64,000 bases of DNA from Benincasa hispida (lineage: Eukaryota; Streptophyta; Magnoliopsida; Cucurbitales; Cucurbitaceae). Positions within the stretch are counted from its first letter, which is position 1; each line of letters starts with the position of its first letter. Positions 45,512-58,000 of this stretch are shown here, piece after piece. Location of the stretch: contig NC_052357.1 in NCBI RefSeq assembly GCF_009727055.1, forward strand, positions 82,527,086 through 82,591,085. Direction: 5' to 3'. Below the pieces are notes generated by a model. It was not told the DNA's origin. It saw only the letters and a list, made by a program, of their open reading frames with translations, and searched no databases. Both the position numbers and the translations under genes were made by a program.

Positions 45512-48088
45512 TGTTACACCCCGCCCCGAATCCGCACTCCTAAACCCGAGGAGAGGCATGATATTAACTAATGCTACCTTTTATTATCTTACTAGTTTCC
45601 CTTTAATAGCCTTATTTACAACAACAGTGGAAAAATCTTACATGCTTCATTTAGAAACTAGTTTACAAATTCAAGTTACATTTACATAAAAGACACTACC
45701 CAAACTATCAATCTCATTTAGTACTACTTCTAAACTTGTGGCAGACCTTGACCAACTTCGTAACCTGGGCTCTTCTGCTACCTACGGGAGAAACACAGAA
45801 AACAGACTATGAGCTTTACAAAGCCCAATGAGTGGTATCATAAGTACTAGTCTTTTATAGATCACAAGCATCATCACGAGGTTCTAATGCAAACCTCCAT
45901 TTATCACGAAGCTTTTAAAATCCTACCTACACACACAGTAGGTAGTTAACACTCCACATCTAAAAATATCAACCTATGTGCACATGGTTCTCCTTTTCAT
46001 GGGCTCAGAAGCTAGACCCATCGGCCCTCTGACCATCCCATTCAAGGTTTTTCCTTCCCACAGGCTCAGAAACTAGATTCTTTGGATCCTCTGACCATTC
46101 TGTAAGGATTGATTGCTCGGGTTCTAGGTCCACAGACTCCTTGACCATCCCAATGTCATATTCTTCTTGTAATATAAACTACAACATATTAACTCTAAAT
46201 ATGCTTAAAAGAGTAAAAGAAGAAACCACTCACAGTGACTCGCTGAGATCTTTCTTCCCAGTTCACCCGGTTTCCCTTATTCTTTCGCTGGACCCTATTT
46301 CAGATTTAACTTTAAGCTTAGATTACTCACTCTTTCGAGCCTTATCTCAAGACATTTTCTTCTTCATAAATGTGTGAAAATGTCTTACTAAATTACCTTA
46401 AAGTTTCATCTTGAAAATCATTGGCGAAAGTTCAGAGTCTCAAGTTTACACCCCTTGGCCCGACTATTTCCCCACTGGTAAGCACCTCTTGGTTTTCCTT
46501 GAATTTGACAGCCTTAGAGTTAGAATTTCATTAAGGGAGCCCTCACACTGAATCTACATTTAATTTAGAAACTTTTGGTCCAAAAATCACATGATTTGCA
46601 TGAGTAGTCCGGAATAACTTCTTGTTTGAAGTTAGCCTAGAGGTCTGTCCGTACACCCAGCTTCCCTTGGTACCTCTGCTCGTACTTCCGCCCGATCAAC
46701 ACCTTTCTTCCCTTATTCAATGTATGAATATCTCTTATTCTCTCCTTTCTTTTTCGTTTTTATGGACTTAAATGGTTTGTGGGTTAAAGTGAAATGTTCT
46801 GCCCTTTTTAAACGCATCTAACCCTTCTCCTTTACTCGACACCTTCTCCATTGATCACATCCAGGTGTATTCCTCATCTTCTGCCAACGCCTAACATCTT
46901 CCACCTCCTATTTGATGTGTCTTTTTCCCACACTATCAATGCAACCTTACATCATCGCAATCCAAGGTGTCTTCCTCTTTTTTTAGCCAGCACATAGCCC
47001 TCACATTTGCATGTCTTCTTGTGCATCCACCTTATTTGCTTAAGGCTTATGATTCCTCCCCAACAAGCCATACGTCTGGATGATGACCTTGAATGCGTCC
47101 ATCCAACTTCATATGCATTCATCCAATGTCATATACGTTCTACGAACCTTATCTTGTGCATCCCATTGACGCAACTTGGTCGCATATACTAGATGCTTGC
47201 AAGTCTCTTCCTTGGCCGCATGCCCTCTACCGCATGGCTTACCTTTGCCCTATACGCTCAACTAGGATTATGACCAACCCTCTTCCACCGCATACTATTT
47301 GCTCAAGCCTTGTCCTATACGTCCACATGCCTCGGATGTCCTTGGCATATAGCACATCACCAACGCATAACAACCTTTGGGTCGATTTGGTTCTCAACTC
47401 AACACCTCATGGTATAGCTCATCATCGCCTAAGCTCTTGCTAACGCATCCTTTATGACCAACTAAACCAACCTCATAAACCTTATTACCGCAAGCCTTAG
47501 CAACGCAAGGACAATTCACCATGCATCCACCATAGCTTGTTTCATCGCCTAGCTCATCCTTTAGCAAGGCCACCGCATAGCACCATCGCATAGTGTTGCC
47601 ACATACCATCACGTAGCATCGCCGCATCCATCGTGTAACATCACCGCATACACGATCAACCCAAGCACGCATCTCCAGCGTCTTGTGCCTATGTCCACAC
47701 AACTTGAGGCTACTACATGCTCTACTAACCTCTCAAACATAGGCTGCTGTATGCTTGTCCCTATATAGCCTTTCCTCTTGGCGATACTTCAGCCTCTTTC
47801 AATACCCAAATAACCTCTCAAATTTTAATGGCCAATGCATGGCACAACACTAACGCTTAGTACAAGGCCAACGCATTGTCAAATACTTAACCATTTTTTT
47901 CCTTGGCTTCCAACACATGGTTATACTTAACCAAATTTTCACCAGTTAAAGCTTATTTCAAAGCTACTTAACAAATCTTATTTAAACACTTGGAATTTTC
48001 CTCCTCTTTAACTTAGGATTTAACTTATACTTGGTTAAACCCTTTTATTTCCTACTTAAATAGGGAAAATGGAAATCTGGGTTTCACA
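45512..48088. mobile_element. Solo LTR, family C (2,577 bp), nested in the LARD-like element
   Basis: The element starts TGTTACACCCCGCCCCGAAT and ends CTGGGTTTCACA, with TG...CA ends, and is flanked by perfect duplications GGCTC at 45507-45511 and 48089-48093. The interior is non-coding; the part 46880-47700 is richer in CGCAT/CACCGCAT motifs. The end bases TGTTACACCCC suggest that the transcribed strand is the minus strand, as in other Gypsy LTRs ending GGGGTGTAACA, but the orientation is not certain. Confidence 0.85.
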
Positions 48089-48093
48089 GGCTC

Positions 48094-48609
48094 CCTGCGG
48101 TGTGAGTGTGAAAACTACCCCTCTAGTTAAAAGAAATTCTATTTACGTTTTGTGTATATGAGTTTAAAGAAAAGGGCACCCTTGTATTAGAATTTTCTCT
48201 ATCCAATGCAAGTTAGGTATATCATAGATCGATAACCAAGTCAGTGTAGGGCGAAGAGGAATTGAGAGTTGAATATTGTCTTTCTACTAGTTTTAGCCTT
48301 TAAATAAACTAAAAGTGAGTAGTTTTTTCTTTTATGGCTCTACGAGAAAAAAAACATTTTCTTTTCAAAAATAGACTTCAATTCTTTGTTAGAAAAGTTT
48401 TAAACGTTTAAATGCCCAGTTGTATCATTTGTGCTTGATTGTTGAAAAAGAGATATGAATCAAATTTTTTAGTAAACCACATGAACATATTAACATTTTT
48501 TAATGAGTTCTCTGAATAAATACACGATCGATATCTATGTTTTTGCTTGAATATATGCATATTTCTAGTTTAGACTTGCTCGAGAAGACCAAGAGTTAAG
48601 TTGGGGATA
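48094..48609. other. Internal 3' part of the LARD-like element and polypurine tract
   Basis: Non-coding sequence ends with AAGTTGGGGAT (about 48598-48608), the likely polypurine tract in front of the 3' LTR. Nothing else is recognised. Confidence 0.5.
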
Positions 48610-50297
48610 TTTTATTAGGTTTTTAAAGGATATATGTTTTCTATGTTAATTTCTTCAAAATTTTATTAATTATTTGCTTTAAATGCTATTTTTGTAGGTA
48701 AAACGGTCCCCAAGGCGTTTAGGAATCATTAAGAGAAAATTGTGCCAAAAAGATAAAAAATGACCAAGAAACTCAAGTAATTATCGAAATGCCATTGAGT
48801 ACCATCAAGTATCATTAAGTAAAAGGCCATCGAGTAATGCATCGAGTAAATACCCAAAATGCCATCGAGTATAATTAGCCATCGAGTAATCGAGCATCGA
48901 GTATTTACTAGAATACGATCAAGTATCATCGAGTTAAGGCCATAAAGCATCGAGTAAATGTTATCGAGTCATCGAGGTAAGGCCATCGAGTTTCAGTGTC
49001 ACGACTCTAGGAGAGTCGTCGAGCAACACTTAAGGCAGGACGCTCACTTTTGCTGCAAAAACTTGATGCGTTGCAATTTTCTTCACATTCATCACGCGCG
49101 CACGCCTCACACAACGCAGCGTCAAACACCAGTATAACGTCTCAAGCACAATGCTTCTTGGTTTTTTCTACGATTTAGCATTGCAACGTTGACCCTAGCA
49201 TCACGACGCTACCCTGCAACTATAAATAGTTTTCTTTCATTTTTGCTGAAGGGGAGGAGGCACGATTTCAATAGAGGCTAGAATTTCTCTCTATATCAAT
49301 TAGTCTCTATGGTAATTTTATTTCCTACCTAGGTTAGATTTTGATTTCTTTTTTATTTGTTATCAATAACCTGTAATTCTTCATGAATTTGTCTATGGAT
49401 TTATGAAGTAATTGAATCTTGTTTCTATTTCAAGAGTTCCTGCAAATTCTTTTGAGTTTTCTACTTTTCTTTATCATTGGTAATCTGAATTTGAGTATTC
49501 TTGAATCTGATTTTACTTCTTGAAGCATGTTGAGTGATCTATATTTTGAGCATGTTTATCTTAGATGTTTGGTTTTGTCACATTCACCCATGATTAAATA
49601 CGTTGCTTTTAATGTGTTCGATAGAATGTCTAGCCAAAATCTCCATGAGGCAATAGTAATTGTGTGTTGAATGGTTGACTGACCTAGGATGAACTAATTA
49701 CTAGATTTGGAGAAAATTCGGTTAATTGAGTAAGCTATCTTAATAATTAATCGACGCAATTGAATCCTAGAACTTAATGCGCATGTTTTCTCTTCTATAT
49801 GACCGCTAAGGAACCCAATAGAGGTAGAAGCATATAGGTAGACTAGGGTTAGGGCTATCCTACTTTAATCGTTGATTAGGACGCTCTCTTGACTAGGTTA
49901 TACTAGTTGTCCACCTTTGTGGAGACTAGTTTAATCTAGATTAAGTAAGTAGTTGCGTGCTTAATCTGATTGTGAATTAAATTTGTAGAATTCAATGATA
50001 AGAATTGTAATAAACATCGAGCTTGGATTAAAAGCAAGATTATTCTAAACTTGGTTACAACTATCCTTTATCTCTTGATATTTAGCATGTTTCTTGTCTT
50101 AATAAAAAAAAAAAAAACCCTCGTTTTATAGCTTTCATAGTTAAGTTTGGTTAAAGAAAAGATTAAATAACATTTTCCTGTGGACCGACCTCTTACTTCC
50201 ACTTTAACTACGAGTTAGTTAAGTTGTTATTTGAGCTTTATAAATATCGTTTGTTTCGAGTTAGATAGAACTAACGATACCTATTTAGCTCCGAACA
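48610..50297 (+). repeat. 3' LTR of the LARD-like element
   Basis: It aligns with the 5' LTR from AAAGGATATATGTTTTCTAT (48626) to AGCTCCGAACA (50297), without the 779-bp insertion. It shares TATAAATAGTTTTCTTTCAT (49222) and GACTAGTTTAATCTAGATTA. Many scattered differences suggest an old insertion. The exact first base is uncertain by a few positions. Confidence 0.8.
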
Positions 50298-50302
50298 TAT
50301 AG

Positions 50303-50829
50303 GCATATGAGACTATGTTGTCATTAACTGGACGTGTTGTCATCTGGTTGAATGACATTGTCATACCATGTATGTTTCATTGGTTGTGCTCACACTCTCC
50401 TGTCTATTCTTTGATTAGGGATGACATCTTTGCTTTTGAAGAGGTATGTTCCTGTCTGATGTTTTTATAAAAAATTTCAGTATATTGTTATTTATGAATA
50501 ACATTTTTGTTGTAGACAATTATCACATCGGAGCTTGTGGCAATAGAGGAGAAGATGGCATTCTTGGATCGTATTGTGTTTCCACTGGGAGCACCACTAT
50601 TACCAGAGGAACCGGAACCCTACCACTGGTGCCACTTGTTCCACCTACTGATGTCGATGATGTTGATGCAAACGAGGATGGAGAAAGGATGATGAAGAAG
50701 AGGAAGAATAAGAAGATGAAGAAAATAATGAAAGAACTTGGTAAGAAAGTTGAGGCCCTTAATCAGCGTGTTGAAGGTCACAAGAAGGACCTGAAAGCAA
50801 TGAAAAAAATATTCGCATCGAATGTCTAA
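50303..50829 (+). pseudogene. DUF1985-type gene, continuation after the LTR element
   Basis: Joined to GTATGG at 40497-40502, exon 2 reads VWAYETMLSLTGRVVIWLND and ends DDIFAFEE before GTATGT at 50444. The next exon (from 50516, after TTGTAG) reads TIITSELVAIEEKMAFLDRI and PLLPEEPEPYHW. After a frame change a Lys/Glu-rich, probably coiled-coil tail KKIMKELGKKVEALNQRVEG runs to a stop at 50827-50829. A C-terminal Ulp1 protease, common in this protein type, is not recognised downstream. The family assignment rests on the FLHAFQ|VWAYE junction and the upstream domain. Confidence 0.6.
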
Positions 50830-53233
50830 GGTATAATAAAACGAGAATTAGATTTGAGTATTTGCAGTGTGTTTCATTTACATTGAATAATTCATTGTTT
50901 AAGCGGAAACTTATCTTCGTAAGAATGATGGTGCCCAGGAAGCTCCAAGTGATCAAAGAAGATCGATGAATCTGAGTGACAATGTATATCATAGTGATGA
51001 ACATGGAGGTCTGACTGACTAGAGAGTACAACCTGATGGTGATGACGAGGGCAACAACATGGTCATGCGCGAGTCAATGGATATTTAAGATGAAGCGTAC
51101 GGTGTAGTGGTAATTTTAGTTAAATATGTTCTTACCATTTTTCCATTTTTCTTATAAATTTTTTAAATCCATTTTGGGCGTACACTAGGTCCCTTTACCA
51201 CCCTTGGTACCAGGCAACCCCATCTCAACTCACCCATTAGATATCATGTCAAGGCCAACACCTTCTCATTGACTCAGTTTGACCCAATGTAGACCCGACT
51301 TGAGTAACGCATACATGACCTATTCCTAGCCATAGATCAACATAACCCGGGGTTTTCCTTGGTAACTGCAGTATGAAGCCCGACTGGGTTTCTTCATTAC
51401 AAATTTTAATTTCTTTATTTTTATAAAATATACTTTTATTATTTTTTGCAATTAGTATCTTTTTAAACTATTTCCTCTCTTTCACTACAAATTTGAAAGA
51501 TGGTGTAAGAATAATTTTTCTTGGTCTATCTCGAATGAGATCGACCACGAGATTTTAGTTAAACAATCAACCTATTCTAACTTATAGATTGTTTGGGGCT
51601 TTCTTAGTATATCTCGCCAGATTATATACTAAGATTATATGCATCTCAGTGTTAATTCCTGACAAAATAACACCGAGATTCTATATATTTTGGCTTTCTT
51701 GATGAAATCTTAGACATAATTAATATCAAAATTCATATATTTGAGCTTTTTCGGTGGAATCTCAGACAGGATTAAAATCGTGATTCTATATACATCCCAA
51801 ATCTTAACCCAATTTTTCAAAAAAATTGATCTTTTCCAAAATTTAAAAATGTTGAATCAATTTAAAAAATCTATGTTGATAATTGGAAAACCCATTTTGA
51901 AATTTGGAAATTCATATAGTTGTGAAAACCAATGCGTCTGTGAGTTTTTTTCTTCAATATCTACTTCCTGTTTCGTCTCATGCTCTTTTTTTAATCACAG
52001 GTTTCCAAATTTCTTCTCCTCCAAAATCCTAGGCTTCTCTCACTCCTTCCTCATGCATATTTCTTTTATTAAATTTTGTGTTTGTTCTTTGATGTCATTA
52101 CTTCTATTTTATTTTTATTTTTTAATATCCGTTGTTAGGTTTTGTTCATTTTCTGTCAATGAGGAGGCGATTGAGGTGTTTCCTCTGTTTTTTAATTATG
52201 GTATGGTTTCTCCTTTTTTTTTCCTCAACGAACTTTCGTTTTCAACATTTTGACTATTGGTTTTCGACATATTGTTATACTCATTAGGATTTTTATGACT
52301 TGTATGTTCCTAAATTATGGAAATGGTTTACAATCCAGGAGGTCCTCATGAGGTATTATCATCTATTTTCTACTTTTTCTTCTCTGTTATGGATGTCCAA
52401 AAAAACCTATTTTAATGGCTCAAAATATCAAATGACCCAAATTTAGAAAAAAAAATGCAAATGACCCTTTATTAATGTCATGATCACGTGACATTACAAT
52501 ATTGTCTTTGTTTTCTTGTTTTCTTTTCCACACTACTCAGTTTCTTTTTCTTCTTTTTCCTCTTCCTTTCCCCCTCTACTACGACTTCTTCTTCGACTTC
52601 TTCCACTGCATCTTCTTCTTCTCCGACTTCTTTTCCATGTCTTCTTCTCCGACACGGTGAGTTCACACGAGCAACTCCGACGAGAGCGATTGTTGATATT
52701 GGGCGCCTGGCAAGATTGTGTGAGGAAAGGAAGAGCAAAACCGATGAGGTAAGAAAAAGCGAGATCGGCGAGAAGGGAAAGAAAGTAAAAACTGGAAAAA
52801 AGATCATCAGCGAGAGGGAGAGTGAGACGAGTGAGAGTGAAAGATAATAATTTGCCACAACGGCTAGTTTTTCTTTTCAACAGCTTTCATAACAGAAATG
52901 TAAACCTATATATATAGTTGCTATATTTACATTTTGTTAAGTTTTACATTTTAGAATACAAATCTGTAAAAGAAACTTATCTCTGAAAACTTCAATAAAA
53001 TACATCTTCCCTTCCCATGGACGTAGGCTCTGAATTAGGCCGAACCACGTACATGCTTCTGTTCCTCTTCTCTTCATCTTTCTTTTCTTCAAATTGCATG
53101 TGTAAATCTACTCTTTAATCTCTGCAAATCTCACAAGAACTCGGTTGAAGACAAAAGAAGATTGAGAGCTTTTTTCTGGAAATAAAAAAGAAAAGAAAGA
53201 GAAGATTACTTACCAAATGATTTTTGGTCGGCT

Positions 53234-53434
53234 TCAGACTTTCCCCACTGATCTCTGATAGTGGATGTCTCCACATGTAGCTGAGGCAGCTGAGGGTTGT
53301 GGTTCATTGTGAACCTTTTGATCCACCAAATTCTCTTCATTTGGGCCGAGTCTACTCACTTCGTGGGCCGAGATTACTTTTTCGCATGAATTCGAGTATA
53401 TTTTAGTAATTTCATCCGAATTTGATGTCAGCAA
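53234..53434 (-). other. Exon-like open reading stretch, unidentified
   Basis: On the minus strand 66 codons are open, with balanced, protein-like composition (MLTSNSDEITKIYSNSCEKV and GDIHYQRSVGKV). The stretch lies upstream of a possible GTAAGT donor at about 53211. I recognise no domain, and no neighbouring exons are evident. It could be a fragment of a host gene or chance. Confidence 0.22.
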
Positions 53435-54384
53435 AGGGTGAGAATTTTTTTTTTTTTAAAAATCAGGTCATTTCATTTTTGTCTAATTTATGGGTCATTC
53501 ATCCGGCAGACCCGTTAAATTTCTAGCAATATCTTCGATTTTTTTAATATATGAGAGAAAAAATACCTTTAATTTGTTTAGAATATGACATATGATGTAG
53601 ATCTTGGGTGCCCAACCTAATCTGAACCTATGCACAGTTGATGACCAATTTTGTGTACGATGGAAAGTAAGATGCTTACTCTTATCCTTATTGTTTGGTA
53701 TTTTTACAGTTAGATATATCATGTGATCTTTCAAGTATACATCATTCTTTGGCATTTTTTTATTTTGTTGATTTTTAAATATCATTCAATGATAATGTTG
53801 AGAAACTTAATAGCAGAATAGTGACCTGATGTACGGAAATTATTGTGTTAACTAGAGTCAAGTGAAAAGACATTATAAGGTAATAATGTTAAGAATATTG
53901 GGATTAAATGTAGTAGTAGAGTATTATATCGTATTAAATTTAATGTAAACATAATAATTTTACACTAAATACACACAATTTTCTAAAAACAATTCTGCCT
54001 TCGCTATAAGAACTTAATGTAAATCCTTTTGACTGATTGTTTTTGTACAATTTTGAAATGGTAATGTATAATTTTCATAGGGTTATTGTAACTTATGAAT
54101 CTCACTTTATTTTTAAAATCATAATCCTACAAGAGAATTAGAAAGATCGTGGAGAGAGAAAAACAATGGAGAGAATTTCCATTCTCTAAAGAAAAATCTA
54201 CCTTGGTAATGAATTATCTTAAATTTAATTGACAGGTTAAAGTGATTCAAAAGTTTGCAGACTGCCATTGATGAATTGCACCAAGATAGAAATATGAAGG
54301 TAGGTGTTGTGAATTCAATAATAACTTTTCTATCTTCTATATAAACAAATGTCTAGTTAATAATTTTCTTTTGAGAAATATACA

Positions 54385-54600
54385 GTAGGGTAATTATTTT
54401 AATTGACAAAACTGTTAAAAATATTTATAAATATAGTAAAATATTACTATCTATCAATGATAGACACTAACATATGTCTATTTTACGTTGATAGATATAA
54501 ACACTGATAGACAATGATATTTTATTATATTTATAAATAAATTTGCTCATTTTGTTATATTTGAAAACAACTGTATATAATAATTATCAAATAATTATTG
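54385..54600. repeat. MITE-like GATAGA dispersed repeat
   Basis: This is the best preserved copy: TAATTATTTTAATTGACAAA, TAGTAAAATATTACTATC, AATGATAGACACTAAC, ACTGATAGACAATGATATTT and TTATATTTGAAAACAACTGT occur in the same order as in the copies near and inside the SCPL gene. Confidence 0.6.
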
Positions 54601-54814
54601 AAAATGTTTATGCAAATGAAAAAACATAAAATAAAAATGGAGGTTAACCAATTCCATAGAAGACTCCAAAGAAAGACGAGCAACCAGGGCTTCCGATGAA
54701 CCAAGCCACTAAGGGATCCGTTTGGGGATCTCCTTAGGACTTCACAAAGTAATAAAATAATTGAACTTCTTCCGAATCTCCCACGCCCACATACCTATCC
54801 CATTGTTAAAAAGG

Positions 54815-55085
54815 AACAAAATTAGCATTTGACTTTTTTTTTTCTTTTTGGTATTTACATTTTTAAGCACTACTTTTATGATATGATCTATATATATATA
54901 TTTTTTTTTATTAAAAGCACCTATTATTAATGTTTTCAAAAATCTAAGTCATGTCCTCCAAATTAAAATACTTTTATCATCTGATCTATAATTAGCATTT
55001 GACTTGTTTTCTAAAAGCACCTACTATTATTAATGTTTTTGTAATTTGATTAAAAAACACTATAATGTTTAAAATCTATAATTAG
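54815..55085 (+). repeat. Direct repeats next to the copia element
   Basis: ATTAGCATTTGACTT and AAAAGCACCTA.TATTAATG occur at 54822/54914 and again at 54991/55013. A third ATAATTAGCATT lies at 55078, directly before copia sequence begins. Confidence 0.6.
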
Positions 55086-55089
55086 CATT

Positions 55090-58000
55090 CCCAATACAAC
55101 AGCGGAGTTGTGGAAGAAATTAGAAAGTCTTTATTTGACCAAGTCCTTGCCAAATAAATTATATCTAAAGGAAAAATTCTTTGGATATAAGATGGACTCA
55201 AGTAAAGGCTTAGAAGAGAACCTAGATGAATTCCAGAAGATTATAGTTGATCTCAATAACATCGGTGAGAAGATGTCGGATGAAAATCAAGCAGTTATTC
55301 TTCTGAATTATTTGCCAGAATCGTATCGAGAAGTTAAGGCAGCTATTAAATATGGACGGGATTCATTGTCCATGGATATAGTGTTGGATGCTTTGAGAAT
55401 GAGAAATCTCGAGATTAAAAAGGAACACAAGGATGGAGAATTACTCATGGCCAGAGGCAGAAATGAGAAAAAGAACGGAAAAGGAAAAGAGTCGAGATCC
55501 AGGTCGAAATCAAAGGGGAAAAGCAAAAAGTATTTCTTATGTCATAAAGAAGGACACTTGAGAAAGAATTGCCCTTTGAATAAGAGCAAGGATGCATCAA
55601 GTAGCAAGCATACAGGGGATTCTAGTGCAGCAAATATTTCTGATGGGTATGATTCAGCAGAGGTTTTGATGGTGTCCAGCAGGGATATTTAGAATGCTTG
55701 GATCATGGATTCAGGGTGCATGTTTCACATGACTCCTAATCAGGATTTCTTGATTGACTTTCAGGAAAATGAAGGGGGATCAGTTCTGCTTGGTGATAAT
55801 GGTGTTTGTAATGTAAAAGGAATTGGGTCAGTTAGAATTGCAACACATGATGGTATGATCAGAATTCTTACAAATGTAAGGTATGTTCCAGAACTCAAAC
55901 GAAATCTAATTTCTCTGGGCGAATTAGATAGAGCAAGTTACTCTTATAAATCTGAGAATGGAGTTTTGAAGGTTATCAAAGATTCTTTGGTCAAGCTGAA
56001 GGGGACCTTGAGGAATGGTCTTTATGTGTTGGAAGGTACTGCAGTTTCAGGTAGTGCTGCTATTGCATCTGGGAAAGAAACAGATAAATCTATGTTATGG
56101 CATAATTGATTAGCTCATGTGAGTGAAAGAGGTCTACAAGCTCTTTCACATGCTTGGAGGAGTTAAAGACATTGAACTCCCATTTTGTGAACATTGCATA
56201 ATGGGAAAGTCTACCAGAGTGAAGTTTGGGAAAGGGAAGCATTCTACTAAAGGGATTTTAGATTATATTCATTCAGATTTTGTGGGGTCCTACAAAGGTA
56301 CCTTCTATGGGAGATTCGAGATACTTTATGTCAATTATTGATGATTTTTCAAGAAAGGTGTGGATGTATCTACTAAAACAAAAAGATGAAGCTTTTGGGA
56401 AATTTCTTGAATGGAAAAAGCAGGTTGAGAACCAGACAGGCAGGAAGGTAAAATATTTGAGGACAAACAATGGTTTAGAATTTGTGAATCAAAAATTTTA
56501 TAAGTTTTGCAAATCTGAGGGAATTACGAGGCATTTCACTGTTACGTACACTCCTCAGCAGAATGGTTTAGCTGAGAGGTTCAACAGAACAATTCTGGAG
56601 CGTACAAGATGTCTCTTGACAAATGCTTCATTACCCTTGAAATTTTGGGGGGAAGCTGCCCAAATAGCTTGTTATCTTATTAATAGGAGTCCATCTTCCG
56701 CTTTAGGCCTAAAGACTCCTCAGGAGATATGGATAGAAAAAGCTCCAAGCTTGGATCATCTCAGAGTGTTTGATGTTCAGCTTATGCTCATGTTAAGGAA
56801 GGGAAGTTGAACAAGAAGGCACTGAAATGTATGTTTATTGGCTATCCTCAGGGTGTTAAAGGACATAAACTTTGGTGCTTGGAAGAGGACACAAATAAAT
56901 GCATTATCAGCAAAGATGTGACCTTTAATGAAACAGAGATGCCATTTTGTGTCAAAGAGCAGCAGAAACAGCAGACAGTTGATCAGGTTGAGGCAGAGGT
57001 TAGAATTGATTCTAAAGCACAACCATCAATTAGTTCAGGTGATTCCAGTGATCAGTCATTCAGTTCTGATGGTAGACAACCTCAACTGCAGAGAACTTTG
57101 ATTGATGAGGGAGCTTTTGGTGAAGAAAGCTCAAGTGGCAGTGATCTACAGAACTATCAGCTTACACGTGACAGGCTTCAGCGGGTGAGGCAAGCTCCTA
57201 CGAGGTATGGTTATGCTAATTTAGTTGCTTATGCTCTTACTTGTGCAGCTGATAGTATTGAAGCAGAGCCTCTTACTTTTGAGGAGGCTATTGTATCTGA
57301 TTCGAAGGAATAGTGGAATGATGCTATGGAAGCAGAGTTGTTCTCGTTGCAAAAGAATCAGACATGGTCATTAGTTCTAAAGCCTCCTAATCAGAAACTC
57401 ATTCAGTCAAAGTGGATTTATAAAATCAAGCTAGGTACAGGAGGTGACACAAGCCTAGGTATAAGGCTAGACTGGTAGCCAAGGACTACACTCAAAAGGA
57501 GGAAGTTAACTTTCATGAGATTTTCTTTCCGATGGTGAGGCATTCGTCCATTCGATTAATTTTATCTATTGCTGTTCACTTTGATTATTTGTTGAACAGA
57601 TGGATGTTACCACAGCTTTCCTTCATGGTGAATTGGAGGAAGTGATCTACATGGCTCAACCTAAGGGCTATGAGGTGAAAGGAAAGGAAGACATGGTTTG
57701 TCGTCTAGGTCCATCTATGGACTGAAGCAATCGCCGAGAAAATGGTATATCAGGTTTGACACCTTTATTCTGAAGCAGGGGTTTCACAGGAGCTCTTATG
57801 ATGGCTGCATGTACTGGAAAATATCTCAGAAAGGTACATATACTTATCTACTTCTGTATGTAGATGATATGATTTTGGTATCTAAGGATTATTCTGAAAT
57901 CTGTGATCTCAAGAAACGATTGAGTAGTGAATTTGAGATGAAAGATTTAGGTGAACTGAAAAGGATCCTAGGCATGGATGTGAAAAGAGATAGGGAGAAA

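Larger units (their letters stand above)
40503..50297 (+). mobile_element. LTR retrotransposon without pol genes (LARD-like, Gypsy/Tat-Athila type), about 9.8 kb with nested insertions
   Basis: Two related direct repeats (40503-43014 and about 48610-50297) are the LTRs. The 5' one starts TGTTACATTTGTAAAGGATG, and the 3' one ends CTCCGAACA. Flanks are TATGG (40498-40502) and TATAG (50298-50302), a 5-bp duplication with one change. The junctions restore an exon of the DUF1985 gene. A primer-site-like sequence follows the 5' LTR, and GTTGGGGA lies before the 3' LTR. Between them I see only gag-like fragments, no protease, reverse transcriptase or integrase, so the element was non-autonomous or has lost them. 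It contains a 779-bp insertion in the 5' LTR and a solo LTR at 45512-48088. Confidence 0.78.
50830..55089. other. Intergenic spacer with decayed sequence
   Basis: The stretch 50830-51120 may be a decayed continuation of the DUF1985 gene (open pieces with RKLIFVRMMVPRKLQVIKED). 51180-51400 has GC-richer sequence with CCCGACTTG and ACCCGGGG, unassigned. 52490-52850 is CT/AG-rich low complexity (TTCTTCTTCGACTTC) and open on both strands without a domain. Further on, an exon-like minus-strand piece (53234-53434), a GATAGA repeat (54385-54600) and direct repeats (54815-55085) are seen. Confidence 0.45.

Noticed and set aside
52484..52858. Overlapping open frames of 115 to 124 codons on both strands
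   Set aside because: The region is CT/AG-rich low complexity (TTCTTCTTC, GAGAGTGAGACGAG), which opens several frames at once; no domain or splice context.
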